64,000 nucleotides of DNA, from NCBI RefSeq assembly GCF_940807255.1, contig NZ_CALNWY010000017.1, forward strand, positions 21,337 to 85,336, given 5' to 3'. This document shows positions 1 to 8,607 of this stretch, piece by piece (positions within the stretch are counted from its first letter, which is position 1; the number at the start of each line of letters is the position of its first letter). The notes under the pieces were generated by a model. That model made no database searches. It was not told the DNA's origin and saw nothing but the letters and a program-made list of their open reading frames with translations. The translations under genes and the position numbers were made by a program. The DNA is from Mixta sp. Marseille-Q2659. Its GTDB lineage: Bacteria > Pseudomonadota > Gammaproteobacteria > Enterobacterales > Enterobacteriaceae.

Positions 1-629
1 CAATGGATCGTATTCTGATCCTGCATGCTGACCACGAGCAGAACGCCTCTACTTCTACCGTCCGTACCGCGGGTTCTTCCGGCGCTAACCCGTTCGCCTG
101 TATCGCAGCAGGTATCGCTTCGCTGTGGGGACCGGCGCACGGCGGCGCGAACGAAGCCTGCCTGCGCATGCTGGAAGAGATCAGCCATAAAGATCATATT
201 CCAGAATTCGTAAGACGCGCGAAAGATAAAAATGACTCTTTCCGCCTGATGGGCTTTGGCCATCGCGTCTATAAAAACTACGATCCGCGCGCAACCGTGA
301 TGCGTGATACCTGTCATGAAGTGTTAAATGAACTGGGTATGAAGGATGATCTGCTGGAAGTGGCGATGGAGCTGGAACATATTGCGCTCAACGATCCCTA
401 TTTCATTGAACGCAAACTCTATCCGAACGTCGATTTCTACTCTGGCATTATTCTGAAAGCGATGGGCATCCCCTCTTCCATGTTCACCGTGATTTTCGCC
501 ATGGCGCGTACCGTTGGCTGGATTGCACACTGGAAAGAGATGCACGACGAAGGCATGAAAATTGCCCGTCCGCGTCAGCTCTACACCGGTTACGATCAGC
601 GTGAGTTTGAATCTAAGCTGCCGAAGTAA
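1..629 (+). CDS. gltA: Citrate synthase, C-terminal part (cut by the window start)
   Basis: Type II citrate synthase condenses acetyl-CoA and oxaloacetate in the first step of the TCA cycle in the cytoplasm. The visible part is the last ~208 residues of a protein usually about 427 long; the reading frame is open to the left edge, so the first ATG seen is internal. The catalytic landmarks are present: [15 protein letters not shown] and GFGHRVYK with their histidines, and the aspartate in NVDFYSG near the C-terminus. The gene ends on TAA and runs straight into a strong bidirectional terminator shared with the convergent nei unit. Identity is essentially certain; the N-terminal domain cannot be judged. 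Confidence 0.97.
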   Translation, partial: MDRILILHADHEQNASTSTVRTAGSSGANPFACIAAGIASLWGPAHGGANEACLRMLEEISHKDHIPEFVRRAKDKNDSFRLMGFGHRVYKNYDPRATVMRDTCHEVLNELGMKDDLLEVAMELEHIALNDPYFIERKLYPNVDFYSGIILKAMGIPSSMFTVIFAMARTVGWIAHWKEMHDEGMKIARPRQLYTGYDQREFESKLPK

Positions 630-641
630 ATATCGGATAGC

Positions 642-667
642 AAAAAAGGGCCTGCGGGCCCTTTTTT
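642..667. terminator. Bidirectional terminator between gltA and nei
   Basis: A perfect 11-bp stem (AAAAAAGGGCC with GGCCCTTTTTT) closes a four-base TGCG loop. A-tract and T-tract flank it, so it should stop both the rightward gltA transcript and the leftward nei transcript. Confidence 0.9.
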
Positions 668-682
668 ATTAGCCAGTGTTAA

Positions 683-1471
683 CTATTTCTGGCAGCCGGG
701 ACACCAGTAAAAGGGCCGGGAGGAAAGCGTGGTTTTTTCGATGATGCCGCCGCAACGTTCGCAGGCTTTTCCGGCGCGATGAAAAACTTTAAAGGTAAAT
801 GCCGCGCCGTGATGGGCGCTTTTCATGGTGCCGCGCATACGATAAGAGTGGCGTGGGATCGCCAGCATAGCCTGAACCAGGCGCTGGAGCTGCGTCTCGG
901 TCAAATCCTGCGCCCGATGCTGCGGCGCCAGCCCGGCTTCCCATAAAACTTCCACCCGCAGATAGTTACCTAAACCGGCCAGAAACGCCTGATCGAGCAG
1001 CAGGCCGCTGAACTGGCGACGGCGAAAACGCGGTGAAAGCAGACGTTCTTGCACCGCTTCCTCAGTCAGCTGCATATCCAGCACGTCAGGGCCGATGCGC
1101 TGGAGGAAAGGATGCGCCGCCAGCGTATCGCTGTTGTGCATCTCAATATCCGACGCGCTGTACAGCAAAATCGTCTGATCGGCACAGGCGAGCCGCACGC
1201 GCAGCACGCGCTGCGTGACGGGTTCGCTGCCGGTTTTCACCACGCGCCAGACGCCATACAGTTGGTTATGGCTGTAAAGCGTCAGTCCGTTGGAAAAGTG
1301 CGTAAGCAGCGCTTTCCCACGGGTTTCAATGGCGGTAACCGTCTCGCCGAGTAAGGCGTTTTCATAGGTTTTAAGCTGCGGAAAGGCAAACCAGACATTC
1401 GTTAATGGTTTGCCGACAATGGCTTCTTCCAGCCGATCCGCCGCCCGGCGGATCTCTGGTCCTTCTGGCAT
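683..1471 (-). CDS. nei: Endonuclease VIII (DNA glycosylase/AP lyase)
   Basis: Nei removes oxidised pyrimidines and nicks the abasic site in base excision repair. The protein is 262 residues against 263 in E. coli. It opens with Met-Pro-Glu-Gly-Pro-Glu, in which the processed N-terminal proline and the following glutamate are the catalytic pair of the Fpg/Nei family. The C-terminus holds the zinc finger with two CxxC pairs (CERCGG and CPGCQK). The gene begins 12 bp after the pcp stop codon, with an AGGA ribosome site, so it looks like the last gene of the leftward pyroglutamate unit. In E. coli nei likewise follows pxpA, so the position is conserved although pcp and two membrane genes lie between here. 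Confidence 0.95.
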   Translation of the reverse strand: MPEGPEIRRAADRLEEAIVGKPLTNVWFAFPQLKTYENALLGETVTAIETRGKALLTHFSNGLTLYSHNQLYGVWRVVKTGSEPVTQRVLRVRLACADQTILLYSASDIEMHNSDTLAAHPFLQRIGPDVLDMQLTEEAVQERLLSPRFRRRQFSGLLLDQAFLAGLGNYLRVEVLWEAGLAPQHRAQDLTETQLQRLVQAMLAIPRHSYRMRGTMKSAHHGAAFTFKVFHRAGKACERCGGIIEKTTLSSRPFYWCPGCQK

Positions 1472-1483
1472 ACGAATATCCTG

Positions 1484-2131
1484 TTAGTGCGTTGCGCCGC
1501 CAACCAGGCGCAGATCCTGTTCAGTACGAAGTGCAATGGTAATCGCCATTTCCAGCGCCAGAATGACGGTTTGTGCCGCCATGCTGGGACTGCCGGGATG
1601 GTTTATTGCCTGCTCCGGCAGATAAGGAATATGAATAAAACCGCCGCGCACGGCATTATCCTGCTGGGCAAGACGATGCAGCAGGCCGTACATCACATGG
1701 TTGCAAACATAGGTGCCAGCCGTTTGCGATACCGAAGCAGGAATACCCGCTTCCCGAATGCCTTCCACAATCGCCTTAATCGGCAAGGAAGAGAAATAGG
1801 CCGCCGGGCCGCCAGGAATAATCGGTTCATCAATCGGCTGATTGCCGTTGTTGTCCGGGATGCGCGCATCGTTAATATTGATGCCGACGCGCTCGACGGT
1901 AATATCCGCGCGTCCGCCCGCCTGCCCCACCGCAATGACCAGCTCCGGTTGCAGCGCTTCCATCTCCGCATAGAGCGTAGTCAGCGCATCGCCAAAGGCG
2001 CAGGGCAGTTCTTTTGCCACTACTTTATAGCCGCATAACATGCGCTCATGCAGCTGACGAACGGCTTCCCATGAAGGATTGATCTGCTCGCCGCCGAACG
2101 GTTCAAACGCGGTAATCAGTACATTTTTCAT
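1484..2131 (-). CDS. pcp: Pyrrolidone-carboxylate peptidase (pyroglutamyl peptidase I)
   Basis: Pcp is a cytosolic cysteine peptidase (family C15) that removes an N-terminal pyroglutamyl residue from peptides, releasing free 5-oxoproline. The 215-residue length is typical. The catalytic triad can be placed: Glu80 in TVERVG, Cys143 in GTYVCNHV and His167 in FIHIPY; the N-terminal ITAFEPFGG signature is also present. It starts 7 bp after the DUF979 gene and is followed closely by nei. Standing downstream of pxpABC, whose complex hydrolyses 5-oxoproline, it makes metabolic sense as the step that supplies that substrate. Confidence 0.96.
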   Translation of the reverse strand: MKNVLITAFEPFGGEQINPSWEAVRQLHERMLCGYKVVAKELPCAFGDALTTLYAEMEALQPELVIAVGQAGGRADITVERVGININDARIPDNNGNQPIDEPIIPGGPAAYFSSLPIKAIVEGIREAGIPASVSQTAGTYVCNHVMYGLLHRLAQQDNAVRGGFIHIPYLPEQAINHPGSPSMAAQTVILALEMAITIALRTEQDLRLVGGATH

Positions 2132-2138
2132 TTTCGCC

Positions 2139-3155
2139 TCACAGGAACATCAAAAAATAGAGCAAAAATATGTTCACAATTAACAGTAGCACGCCGGTTG
2201 GCGTCTGCGCCTTGATGACCGCATTACGATCCGGCAGTTCCAGCAGCGCCGCCGGGACGATATTGAAATTAGCCGCCATTGGCGTCATTAGTGTGCCGCA
2301 ATAACCGGAGAACATGCCAATCGCGGCCATCACCGCCGGATTGCCGCCGTGCTGAAGCACCAGAACCGGAATGCCGATACCGGCGACAACGATAGGAAAC
2401 GCGGCAAAGGCGTTGCCCATGATCATCGTCAGCAGCGCCATGCCAACCACAAATACCGCGACGGCGATAAAGCGGTTATCGACCGCCAGATACTGCTCCG
2501 TCAGGTGTGCAATGGCGCTGCCGACGCCTGCGGTGGTAAACAGCAGGCCAAGCGTGGCGAGGATTTGCGGCAAAATAAATGCCCAGCCGATAGAATCCAG
2601 CAGCCGGCGTGTTTCCTGTAATGACTGGGTCGGACGCTCGCGGCTCATTTTTAGTGCGACCAGCCAGCCCACCAGACAGCCGAGCGTCATGGAAAAGAGC
2701 GTCACCAGCGTGGAATGGTTGCCTGCGCCGAATACCGCCAGTTCCAGTCCGGGAATATGATTAAACGCCAGCACGCCCGCAACCGTGACCAGCGGAATAG
2801 CCAGCGCCGGTAAAAACAGGCGGTTGCCGAGACGGCTGGCGCTCTGCTGCCGCTCAGATTCGCTGCGCTGGTGATAGCTTCCCAAACGCACGCCGCCGAA
2901 ACCGGCGATCAGCGCCATCGCTACGACCAATATGCCGACCAGAATATGCAGACTGCGCGTGCCTTCCGCGCCGGAGCCGGTAAGCTGCTCCGCCAGCCGG
3001 TACGCCCAGTCACCGATAAGGAACATCAGCCCGTACAGTCCCCAAAACAGACCGGTTGTGAGCCGTCGCGGATTTGCCTTATCGCGCCACGACAGCAGCG
3101 CCACCACCAGCAGAATGAGTCCGGCCAGATAAAACAGATATTGTTGCTGAAACAT
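2139..3155 (-). CDS. DUF979 family membrane protein, candidate pyroglutamate/peptide transporter half
   Basis: This 338-residue, strongly hydrophobic protein has about nine or ten probable membrane segments and matches the DUF979 family by its opening and by its conserved C-terminal stretch ([19 protein letters not shown]). Its start codon overlaps the stop of the DUF969 gene by one base (TAATG), which implies translational coupling and probably a two-subunit complex. DUF969/DUF979 pairs are commonly found beside pcp genes, including in Gram-positive bacteria. A role in moving 5-oxoproline or small pyroglutamyl compounds is inferred from this context only; no transport motif I know proves it. 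Confidence 0.8.
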   Translation of the reverse strand: MFQQQYLFYLAGLILLVVALLSWRDKANPRRLTTGLFWGLYGLMFLIGDWAYRLAEQLTGSGAEGTRSLHILVGILVVAMALIAGFGGVRLGSYHQRSESERQQSASRLGNRLFLPALAIPLVTVAGVLAFNHIPGLELAVFGAGNHSTLVTLFSMTLGCLVGWLVALKMSRERPTQSLQETRRLLDSIGWAFILPQILATLGLLFTTAGVGSAIAHLTEQYLAVDNRFIAVAVFVVGMALLTMIMGNAFAAFPIVVAGIGIPVLVLQHGGNPAVMAAIGMFSGYCGTLMTPMAANFNIVPAALLELPDRNAVIKAQTPTGVLLLIVNIFLLYFLMFL

Positions 3156-3883
3156 TAGCGGCCTCCTTTTTGCTGGAGCGCCGCCTGATTCAGCGCGCTG
3201 ATTTCTGCCGCCAGCTTTTTATCCAGTCGACGCAGACGAAGGGAGTGAATAATAAAGGCACTAATCGCGGTAGGAATGCCCCACAGCGCAATATGCAACG
3301 GCTCAGTATGAATACCGCCGGACTCCAGCATAAAGTTGTGCATAAAGATGATCGCGCCGAAAGCGACAAAAATGTCTTCGCCGAAGAACAGGCCGACATT
3401 ATCCGTGGCAGCGGACATGGCGCGCAGACGGTAGCGTACCGATTCCGGCAGTTCGCCGTAACGGTTCTCCGTAGCGCCTTCCGCCATTGGCGCCAGCAGC
3501 GGGCGCACCATCTGTGGATGTCCGCCAAGGCTGGTCAGACCCAGCGCCGCCGTGGCTTCACGTACCAGTAAATAGACGATTAACAGACGCCCCGCCGTCG
3601 CGGTTTTAATAGTGGCAATCCACGCCTGCGCACGCTCTTTTAAACCATGACGCTCCAGCAGGCCGATAACCGCCAGCGGCAACAGCAGAATGAAAGGCAG
3701 GTTGCGCGTGTTAAGAAAGCCGGAACCCAGCTTTTCCAGAATATCGCCCAGCGGCATATGCGCCGCCACGCCGGTCACCAACCCTGAAATAATGACCACC
3801 AGCACCGGATTAAAGCGCAGTAAAAAGCCGATAATAATGGCTGCGATGCCCAGTAAGGGCCAAAGATTTACCAAAGGCTGCAT
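3155..3883 (-). CDS. DUF969 family membrane protein, partner of DUF979
   Basis: A 242-residue integral membrane protein with about six hydrophobic segments. The central part carries the family's conserved polar stretches (TSLGGHPQMVRP and AMSAATDNVGLFFGED). It begins after an AAGGA ribosome site, 44 bp downstream of pxpA, with a stem-loop in the gap, and ends overlapping the DUF979 start codon. The pair sits inside a pyroglutamate gene cluster, so uptake or export of 5-oxoproline or a related compound is the simplest guess. This is inference from neighbours, and substrate and direction are unknown. Confidence 0.8.
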   Translation of the reverse strand: MQPLVNLWPLLGIAAIIIGFLLRFNPVLVVIISGLVTGVAAHMPLGDILEKLGSGFLNTRNLPFILLLPLAVIGLLERHGLKERAQAWIATIKTATAGRLLIVYLLVREATAALGLTSLGGHPQMVRPLLAPMAEGATENRYGELPESVRYRLRAMSAATDNVGLFFGEDIFVAFGAIIFMHNFMLESGGIHTEPLHIALWGIPTAISAFIIHSLRLRRLDKKLAAEISALNQAALQQKGGR

Positions 3884-3899
3884 AAATTTTCCTTATAAG

Positions 3900-3921
3900 A
3901 ACCCCGACGTCAGTCGGGGTT
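3900..3921 (-). other. Intercistronic stem-loop between pxpA and the DUF969 gene
   Basis: A perfect 9-bp inverted repeat (AACCCCGAC / GTCGGGGTT) with a four-base loop lies in the 44-bp gap. On the transcribed strand it is not followed by a U-run, so it is more likely an mRNA stability or processing hairpin separating enzyme from membrane genes than a full terminator. Confidence 0.6.
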
Positions 3922-3927
3922 AAAATG

Positions 3928-4668
3928 TCAGGCTACGCTGCTGACTAAAATTTGCTGCGCGGCGAAAGCGTCACGCAGGCGGCGGGCAAAGGCCAGCGCA
4001 TGGGGACCATCGCCATGCAGGCAAACGGTCTGCGCACGCAGTGCAACCCGTTCGCCCGTCACGCTGGCGACTGTGCCATGCTGAACCATTTCTAATGTAC
4101 GAGAAATGGCCTGTTTTTCTTCTTCAATCATCGCGCCGGGTTGGCCACGCGGCACCAGCGAGCCGTCGGTCTGATAACCCCGATCGGCAAAAACTTCTTC
4201 ACGTGTCTGCAAGCCGTAATGACGGGCGGCGCGAATCGATTCGCTGCCCGCCAGGCCAACCAGCAGCAGGCCAGCATCAATGGCCTTTACCGCACGGGCG
4301 ATGGCATCCGCCAGCCCAGCATCGCGCGCCGCCTGGTTATAGAGCATGCCGTGCGGCTTAACGTGCGTGAGCTTGCCGCCCTCGCTTTCCGTAATGGCTT
4401 TCAGTGCGCCGATTTGATACAGCACCTGCGCATAAACGGTTTCCGATGGAAGCTGCATGGCGCTGCGGCCAAAATTTTCCCGATCGGGAAAGGAGGGATG
4501 CGCGCCAATTGCCACGCCATACTCCAGCGCCCAGCGTACTGACTGCAACATAGTTTGCGCATCGCCCGCATGGAAACCGCAGGCGATATTGGCTGAACTG
4601 ACCAGCTGCAACAGTTCACGATCGCTGCCGCAGCCTTCGCCTAAATCCGCGTTTAAATCAATTTTCAT
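3928..4668 (-). CDS. pxpA: 5-oxoprolinase subunit A (LamB/YcsF family)
   Basis: PxpA works with PxpB and PxpC in the ATP-dependent prokaryotic 5-oxoprolinase, which opens 5-oxoproline to glutamate. The 246-residue protein begins [12 protein letters not shown], the family hallmark, and has the conserved [11 protein letters not shown] and [10 protein letters not shown] motifs. The frame is open 60 codons further upstream, but that stretch lies inside pxpC and is not homologous, so the ATG at 4668 is chosen. It overlaps the pxpC stop by 11 bp, as expected for coupled subunits. E. coli PxpA (formerly YbgL) is 244 residues. Confidence 0.95.
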   Translation of the reverse strand: MKIDLNADLGEGCGSDRELLQLVSSANIACGFHAGDAQTMLQSVRWALEYGVAIGAHPSFPDRENFGRSAMQLPSETVYAQVLYQIGALKAITESEGGKLTHVKPHGMLYNQAARDAGLADAIARAVKAIDAGLLLVGLAGSESIRAARHYGLQTREEVFADRGYQTDGSLVPRGQPGAMIEEEKQAISRTLEMVQHGTVASVTGERVALRAQTVCLHGDGPHALAFARRLRDAFAAQQILVSSVA

Positions 4669-5590
4669 TTTCCAGTCCCCATGCCATGCGGTCGAGAACC
4701 CGCTGCTGCTGCTGTTTCGCCTGCAGCGCTTCCTCCAGCGTACAGTGAATAAAATGGATCGGTTCGCCGAGGCGGATTTGCGCCAGATGATAAAGATCCG
4801 CTTCAATAACGCAGGCGATACGCGGATAGCCGCCGGTGGTCTGCGCATCGGCCATCAGCACAATCGGCTGACCGCTGTGTGGAACCTGAATCACGCCGGG
4901 CAACAGGCCGTGCGACAGTAGCTCGCGCTGACTATTGCGCGCCAGCGGCCTTCCCTGCAGGCGGTAGCCCATCCGATTACTTTGCGGATCAAGCCGCCAG
5001 GAAACGCGCCAGAACGCTTCCTGAGATTCCCGCGCAAACTCATGGTATTCCGGCCCCGGCAGCGCGCGCAGCCGGTTGCCCCACAGCAGCTGACGTACAC
5101 CTGCGGGCTGGCTGAAGGTTCGCGTCGGCGCGGCCAGCGGCAGCACATCGCCATCCTGCAGACGCCTTCCCTGCCAGCCGCCAAATTCCGCATTAATATC
5201 GGTGCTACAGGAGCCAAGCAGCGGTTCAATCGCGAAGCCGCCGTTGATTGCCAGATAACTGCGCATGCCGCGTACCGGCATTGCCAGCGTCAAGCGCTGT
5301 CCTTTTTTGACCGGTAGCCGCCAGCCGGTCCAGACCGGACGACCGTCCAAATCAGCGTTGCAGCCAGCACCGGTCAGGGCAAACCAGCCGTCACGCTCAA
5401 ACTCGGCACAAAACTGACCTAAGGTAATCTCCAGTACCGCCTGCTGCTGTGGATTTCCTACCAGCAGATTCGCCGTACGCATCGCCGGTTCATCCAGCGC
5501 GCCGCCGCTGCTGATGCCGAACTGCCGCCAGCCGCCGCGTCCGCCGTCCTGAAGCGTGGTGTTCATACCGGCACGGATAATTTTCAGCAT
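4658..5590 (-). CDS. pxpC: 5-oxoprolinase subunit C (biotin-dependent carboxyltransferase-like family)
   Basis: This 310-residue subunit resembles the C-terminal half of allophanate hydrolase subunit 2 and urea carboxylase-type proteins. It opens [18 protein letters not shown] and contains the conserved [12 protein letters not shown] and the later [10 protein letters not shown] motifs. Together with PxpB it forms the ATP-using part of 5-oxoprolinase. It overlaps the pxpB stop by 7 bp and the pxpA start by 11 bp, so all three subunits are tightly coupled. E. coli PxpC (formerly YbgK) is the direct counterpart. Confidence 0.95.
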   Translation of the reverse strand: MLKIIRAGMNTTLQDGGRGGWRQFGISSGGALDEPAMRTANLLVGNPQQQAVLEITLGQFCAEFERDGWFALTGAGCNADLDGRPVWTGWRLPVKKGQRLTLAMPVRGMRSYLAINGGFAIEPLLGSCSTDINAEFGGWQGRRLQDGDVLPLAAPTRTFSQPAGVRQLLWGNRLRALPGPEYHEFARESQEAFWRVSWRLDPQSNRMGYRLQGRPLARNSQRELLSHGLLPGVIQVPHSGQPIVLMADAQTTGGYPRIACVIEADLYHLAQIRLGEPIHFIHCTLEEALQAKQQQQRVLDRMAWGLENEN

Positions 5591-6240
5591 ACGCCCTCCT
5601 TCTGCGGCACAAAACGTACGCGATCGCCCGGTTGCAGTAATGTTGGTGGCTGGTGTTGCGGATTGAATAACGGCAATGTGGTGCGGCCCAGCAGTTGCCA
5701 GCCGCCGGGCGAAGCCAGCGGATAGATGCCGGTTTGACTACCGCCGATGCCGACCGTCCCCGCTGGCACCAGCACGCGTGGTGTGCTGCGGCGCGGCGTA
5801 TGCAGACGCTCATCCAGCCCGCCCAGATAGGGGAATCCCGGTTTAAAGCCGATAAAGTAAACCACATACTCTGCGGCCGAGTGCGCCTCGACCACCTGCT
5901 GCGGCGTCATCTGACAGTGACGTGCGACCTCATCCAAATCAGGCCCCGCCTCGCCGCCATATATCACCGGAATGGCGACATCGCGCGATTCCGGCACGAC
6001 AGCTTCGCTCTCTTCCCACCAGGTTTGCAGGCGCTCAATAGCGTCCAGCGCCTGATGCTGCGGATCGCTCAGAATAACCGTGAGGTTATTCATTCCAGGA
6101 ATCGCTTCCAGTACCTGCGGGTAATCGCGCAGACGTTGAGTCAATCCCCAAATTCGCTGCTGGCTGAGCAGTGAAACAGGCGGTTCCAGCTCAAGCACGA
6201 CCGCGCGTTCCCCCAGTAGGTAACAACGTGCCCTTTGCAA
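5584..6240 (-). CDS. pxpB: 5-oxoprolinase subunit B (allophanate hydrolase subunit 1-like)
   Basis: PxpB pairs with PxpC in the 5-oxoprolinase complex. I start it at a TTG at 6240 rather than the in-frame ATG 14 codons upstream. A perfect AGGAGG lies six bases before the TTG, and the resulting protein is 218 residues beginning (M)[10 protein letters not shown], the same length and start as E. coli PxpB. Conserved features include [24 protein letters not shown] and [16 protein letters not shown]. It is the first gene of the leftward unit and lies 48 bp downstream of a predicted transcription start. Confidence 0.94.
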   Translation of the reverse strand: MQRARCYLLGERAVVLELEPPVSLLSQQRIWGLTQRLRDYPQVLEAIPGMNNLTVILSDPQHQALDAIERLQTWWEESEAVVPESRDVAIPVIYGGEAGPDLDEVARHCQMTPQQVVEAHSAAEYVVYFIGFKPGFPYLGGLDERLHTPRRSTPRVLVPAGTVGIGGSQTGIYPLASPGGWQLLGRTTLPLFNPQHQPPTLLQPGDRVRFVPQKEGVC

Positions 6241-6255
6241 AATTCGCCTCCTGTT

Positions 6256-6270
6256 ATAACCCCTGGTTAT
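6256..6270 (-). promoter_or_regulatory. Palindrome in the pxpB leader
   Basis: ATAACC and GGTTAT form a perfect 6-bp inverted repeat around three bases, immediately upstream of the AGGAGG of pxpB and just downstream of the predicted transcription start. It could be an operator or a small RNA hairpin influencing initiation at the TTG; no regulator is recognised. Confidence 0.35.
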
Positions 6271-6294
6271 GATCTTATTCATTTCGAACAGATA

Positions 6295-6323
6295 GTTATG
6301 CGGGGATGCAGCAGGCGTGTCAA
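6295..6323 (-). promoter_or_regulatory. Predicted sigma-70 promoter for the pxpBCA-DUF969-DUF979-pcp-nei unit
   Basis: On the minus strand a perfect -35 TTGACA (6318-6323) is followed by a 17-bp spacer and a -10 CATAAC (6295-6300, four of six consensus). Transcription would start near 6288, leaving a leader of about 48 nt before the pxpB TTG. Confidence 0.7.
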
Positions 6324-6398
6324 CCGCTTTTGCGTGAGTTTATAATAGGAAATTAACGGCAGGCGGCTGCCCGCCGTCGGATAAACAGGCGAGGAAAA

Positions 6399-7141
6399 TC
6401 AGGCTGGATTATTAATATCGATAAAGGTGACATCCAGTGAATGATGCGCCGCCAGCCATTCCCCCAGCGCGCGAATACCGCCGCGTTCGGTGGCATGGTG
6501 ACCGGCAGCAAAAAAGTGAATGCCGTTTTCTCGCGCGCTGTGGATGGTCTGTTCGGAGACCTCGCCGGTAATAAACGCGTCGACGCCAAAGGCCGCCGCG
6601 CTGTCGATAAAGCCCTGGCCGCCACCACTGCACCAGGCGATGCGCCGGATCTGCTGTGGAGCATTATCGCCGCAGTGTAAGGTTCACGCCCCAGTACCGC
6701 CGCGATACGTTGCGCCAGCGCCTCGCCGCTCAGGCTCTCCGCCAGTTCGCCCCAGGGCACCAGCGGTTGCACTTCGCCCTGTACGTTAATGCTCAGCGCC
6801 TGCGCCAGCTGTGCGTTGTTGCCCAGTTGCGGATGCGCATCGAGCGGTAAATGCCAGCCGTAAAGGTTAATATCATTTGCCAGCAGCGTACGCAGACGGC
6901 GACGCTTCATGCCTTTAATCGCTGGCGCTTCGTTTTTCCAGAAGTAGCCATGATGCACCATCACCGCATCCGCCTGTAGCCGTACCGCTTCATCCAGCAG
7001 CGCCTGACAGGCGGTGACGCCGGTGACGATTTTCCTCACCTCGTCGCGTCCCTCAACCTGTAAGCCATTCGGCGCATAGTCGCTGAACGCGGCGCTGTTA
7101 AGCTGTTGGTTAACGATCTGCTCCAGTTCAAAATTGTTCAT
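6399..7141 (-). pseudogene. ybgI: ybgI (NIF3-like metal-binding protein) interrupted by a one-base frameshift
   Basis: YbgI is a dinuclear-metal hydrolase-like protein of the NIF3/DUF1282-type GTP cyclohydrolase family of uncertain function. The first 154 residues match the family well (MVHHGYFWK, NLYGWHLPLDAHP). At about 6675-6682 the frame is lost. The expected Pro-Leu-His-Cys reads Pro-Tyr-Thr because one base is missing, and translation runs in a wrong frame to 6353. Shifting the frame by one restores WCSGGGQGFIDSA, FGVDAFITGEVSEQ and AAGHHATERGG, ending on TGA at 6399-6401. The repaired product would be 247 residues, exactly the E. coli length, with no other lesion. Either a recent mutation or a sequencing error. 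phrB ends five bases upstream. Confidence 0.9.
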
Positions 7142-7145
7142 TCAC

Positions 7146-8591
7146 CTACTCCGTGCGCGTAATAGTGGACGCCTGGCGCGCCGCTTCAAAGATAGCCAGG
7201 GTTTTCTCTCTTGCCGCCTTATGTTCCACGATCGGCAGCGGATAATCGAGCCGCTGATGATTTTTCTTTGCCCAGCGATGGGGATCGTGGATTGCGCTGT
7301 CGGGCACTGCCGCCAGCTCCGGCAGCCAGCGACGAATAAAGGTTCCCTGCTTATCGAAACGTTCGCCCTGGGTGGTGGGGTTGAAAATACGGAAGTAAGG
7401 CGCCGCATCGGTGCCAGTGGAAGCCGCCCACTGCCAGCCACCATTATTGGCCGCCAGATCGCCATCGATTAATACCGACATAAAATAGCGTTCGCCCAGC
7501 TGCCAGTTAATTTGCAGATCTTTGACCAGAAAGCTGGCGGTAATCATGCGCAGGCGATTGTGCATCCAACCCGTGCTGTTTAGCTGGCGCATGGCGGCAT
7601 CTACTATCGGATAACCGGTTTGGCCCTGCTGCCAGGCGGTAAAATGCTGCGCATTCTGTTGCCAGGCCACGTTTTTCGTCCACGGTATAAAGGGCTGGTT
7701 TTTACAGAGCGCCGGAAAGGCGACCAGCAGATGACGATAGAAATCGCGCCAGACGATCTCATTCAGCCAGACGCTGGCCCGCTCGTCATTTAACGCCTGC
7801 GGCTGCTCACGCAGCAGGCGATGCAAACACTGACGCGGCGACAGCGTGCCGGTTGCCAGACAGACGGAGAGGCGGCTGGTGGCATCCAGCGCCGGTAAAT
7901 CGCGCTGCGCCGGATAATCCAGCACCCTTTGGCGGCAAAATTCGCGCAGGCGCTGTAACGCAGCGGCTTCGCCGATCGGAAAAAAGTGTCGATCAAAAGG
8001 CTGGCGAGGATAATCGAAAGGTGCCAGCGCAGGCAGAGCTTCAGGAGTGATTGCCGCGCGTTTATTGGGTGCTGGCAAGCATTCCGGCAAACTTTCACGC
8101 AGCCGTCGCAGATAAGCCTTACTGAAAGGCGTAAACATCCGGTACATTTTTCCGTCACCGGTCTGCACGCTGCCGGGCGGCAGCAGCACGCTGTCATCGA
8201 AACCCTGCACCATTACGCCCTGCTGCGTTAACCGGCGTTCAACCGCTGCATCCCGCTCGCGCTCGTTAAATTCATATTGGTAGTTATAGAAAAGCGCATC
8301 GACCTGCTGTTCGCGGCAAAAATCCGCCAGGCAGTCGACAGAAGCACGGAAATCATCGCACTGGCGATAGTGCAAAACGATGCCTTTGTCAGCCAGCGCC
8401 GTTTGTAAAAGCTGCAGACTTTGCCAGATGTAATCCGCCTGACGCGGCGACATATCATGCTGCCGCCACTGCTGCGGCGTCGCGATAAACAGCGCGATGA
8501 CCTTAGCATCGCGCTGCCGACAGGCGGCCCACAGCGCGCTGTTATCGTTGATGCGCAGATCGTTGCGCAGCCAGACCAAATGGGTGTCCAT
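7146..8591 (-). CDS. phrB: Deoxyribodipyrimidine photolyase
   Basis: PhrB uses blue light, FADH and a methenyltetrahydrofolate antenna to split cyclobutane pyrimidine dimers. The 481-residue product (E. coli 472) begins MDTHLVWLRNDLRI; upstream in-frame codons are ignored because the ATG at 8591 has an AGGAGAG ribosome site. The N-terminal Rossmann-like domain is followed by the FAD-binding helical domain with NSTGWMHNRLRMI, DGDLAANNGGWQW and YFRIFNPTTQ, which hold the FAD contacts and tryptophan relay. It lies 16 bp after ybgA, as in E. coli, and ybgI begins five bases beyond its stop, so the three probably share a transcript. E. coli dtpD, usually between phrB and ybgI, is absent. Confidence 0.96.
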   Translation of the reverse strand: MDTHLVWLRNDLRINDNSALWAACRQRDAKVIALFIATPQQWRQHDMSPRQADYIWQSLQLLQTALADKGIVLHYRQCDDFRASVDCLADFCREQQVDALFYNYQYEFNERERDAAVERRLTQQGVMVQGFDDSVLLPPGSVQTGDGKMYRMFTPFSKAYLRRLRESLPECLPAPNKRAAITPEALPALAPFDYPRQPFDRHFFPIGEAAALQRLREFCRQRVLDYPAQRDLPALDATSRLSVCLATGTLSPRQCLHRLLREQPQALNDERASVWLNEIVWRDFYRHLLVAFPALCKNQPFIPWTKNVAWQQNAQHFTAWQQGQTGYPIVDAAMRQLNSTGWMHNRLRMITASFLVKDLQINWQLGERYFMSVLIDGDLAANNGGWQWAASTGTDAAPYFRIFNPTTQGERFDKQGTFIRRWLPELAAVPDSAIHDPHRWAKKNHQRLDYPLPIVEHKAAREKTLAIFEAARQASTITRTE

Positions 8592-8607
8592 ACTCTCTCC
8601 TGATCTG

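Noticed and set aside
6353..6680. Arg-rich C-terminus of the 262-residue ybgI frame
   Set aside because: This is out-of-frame translation after the deletion; the conserved ybgI sequence lies in the next frame.
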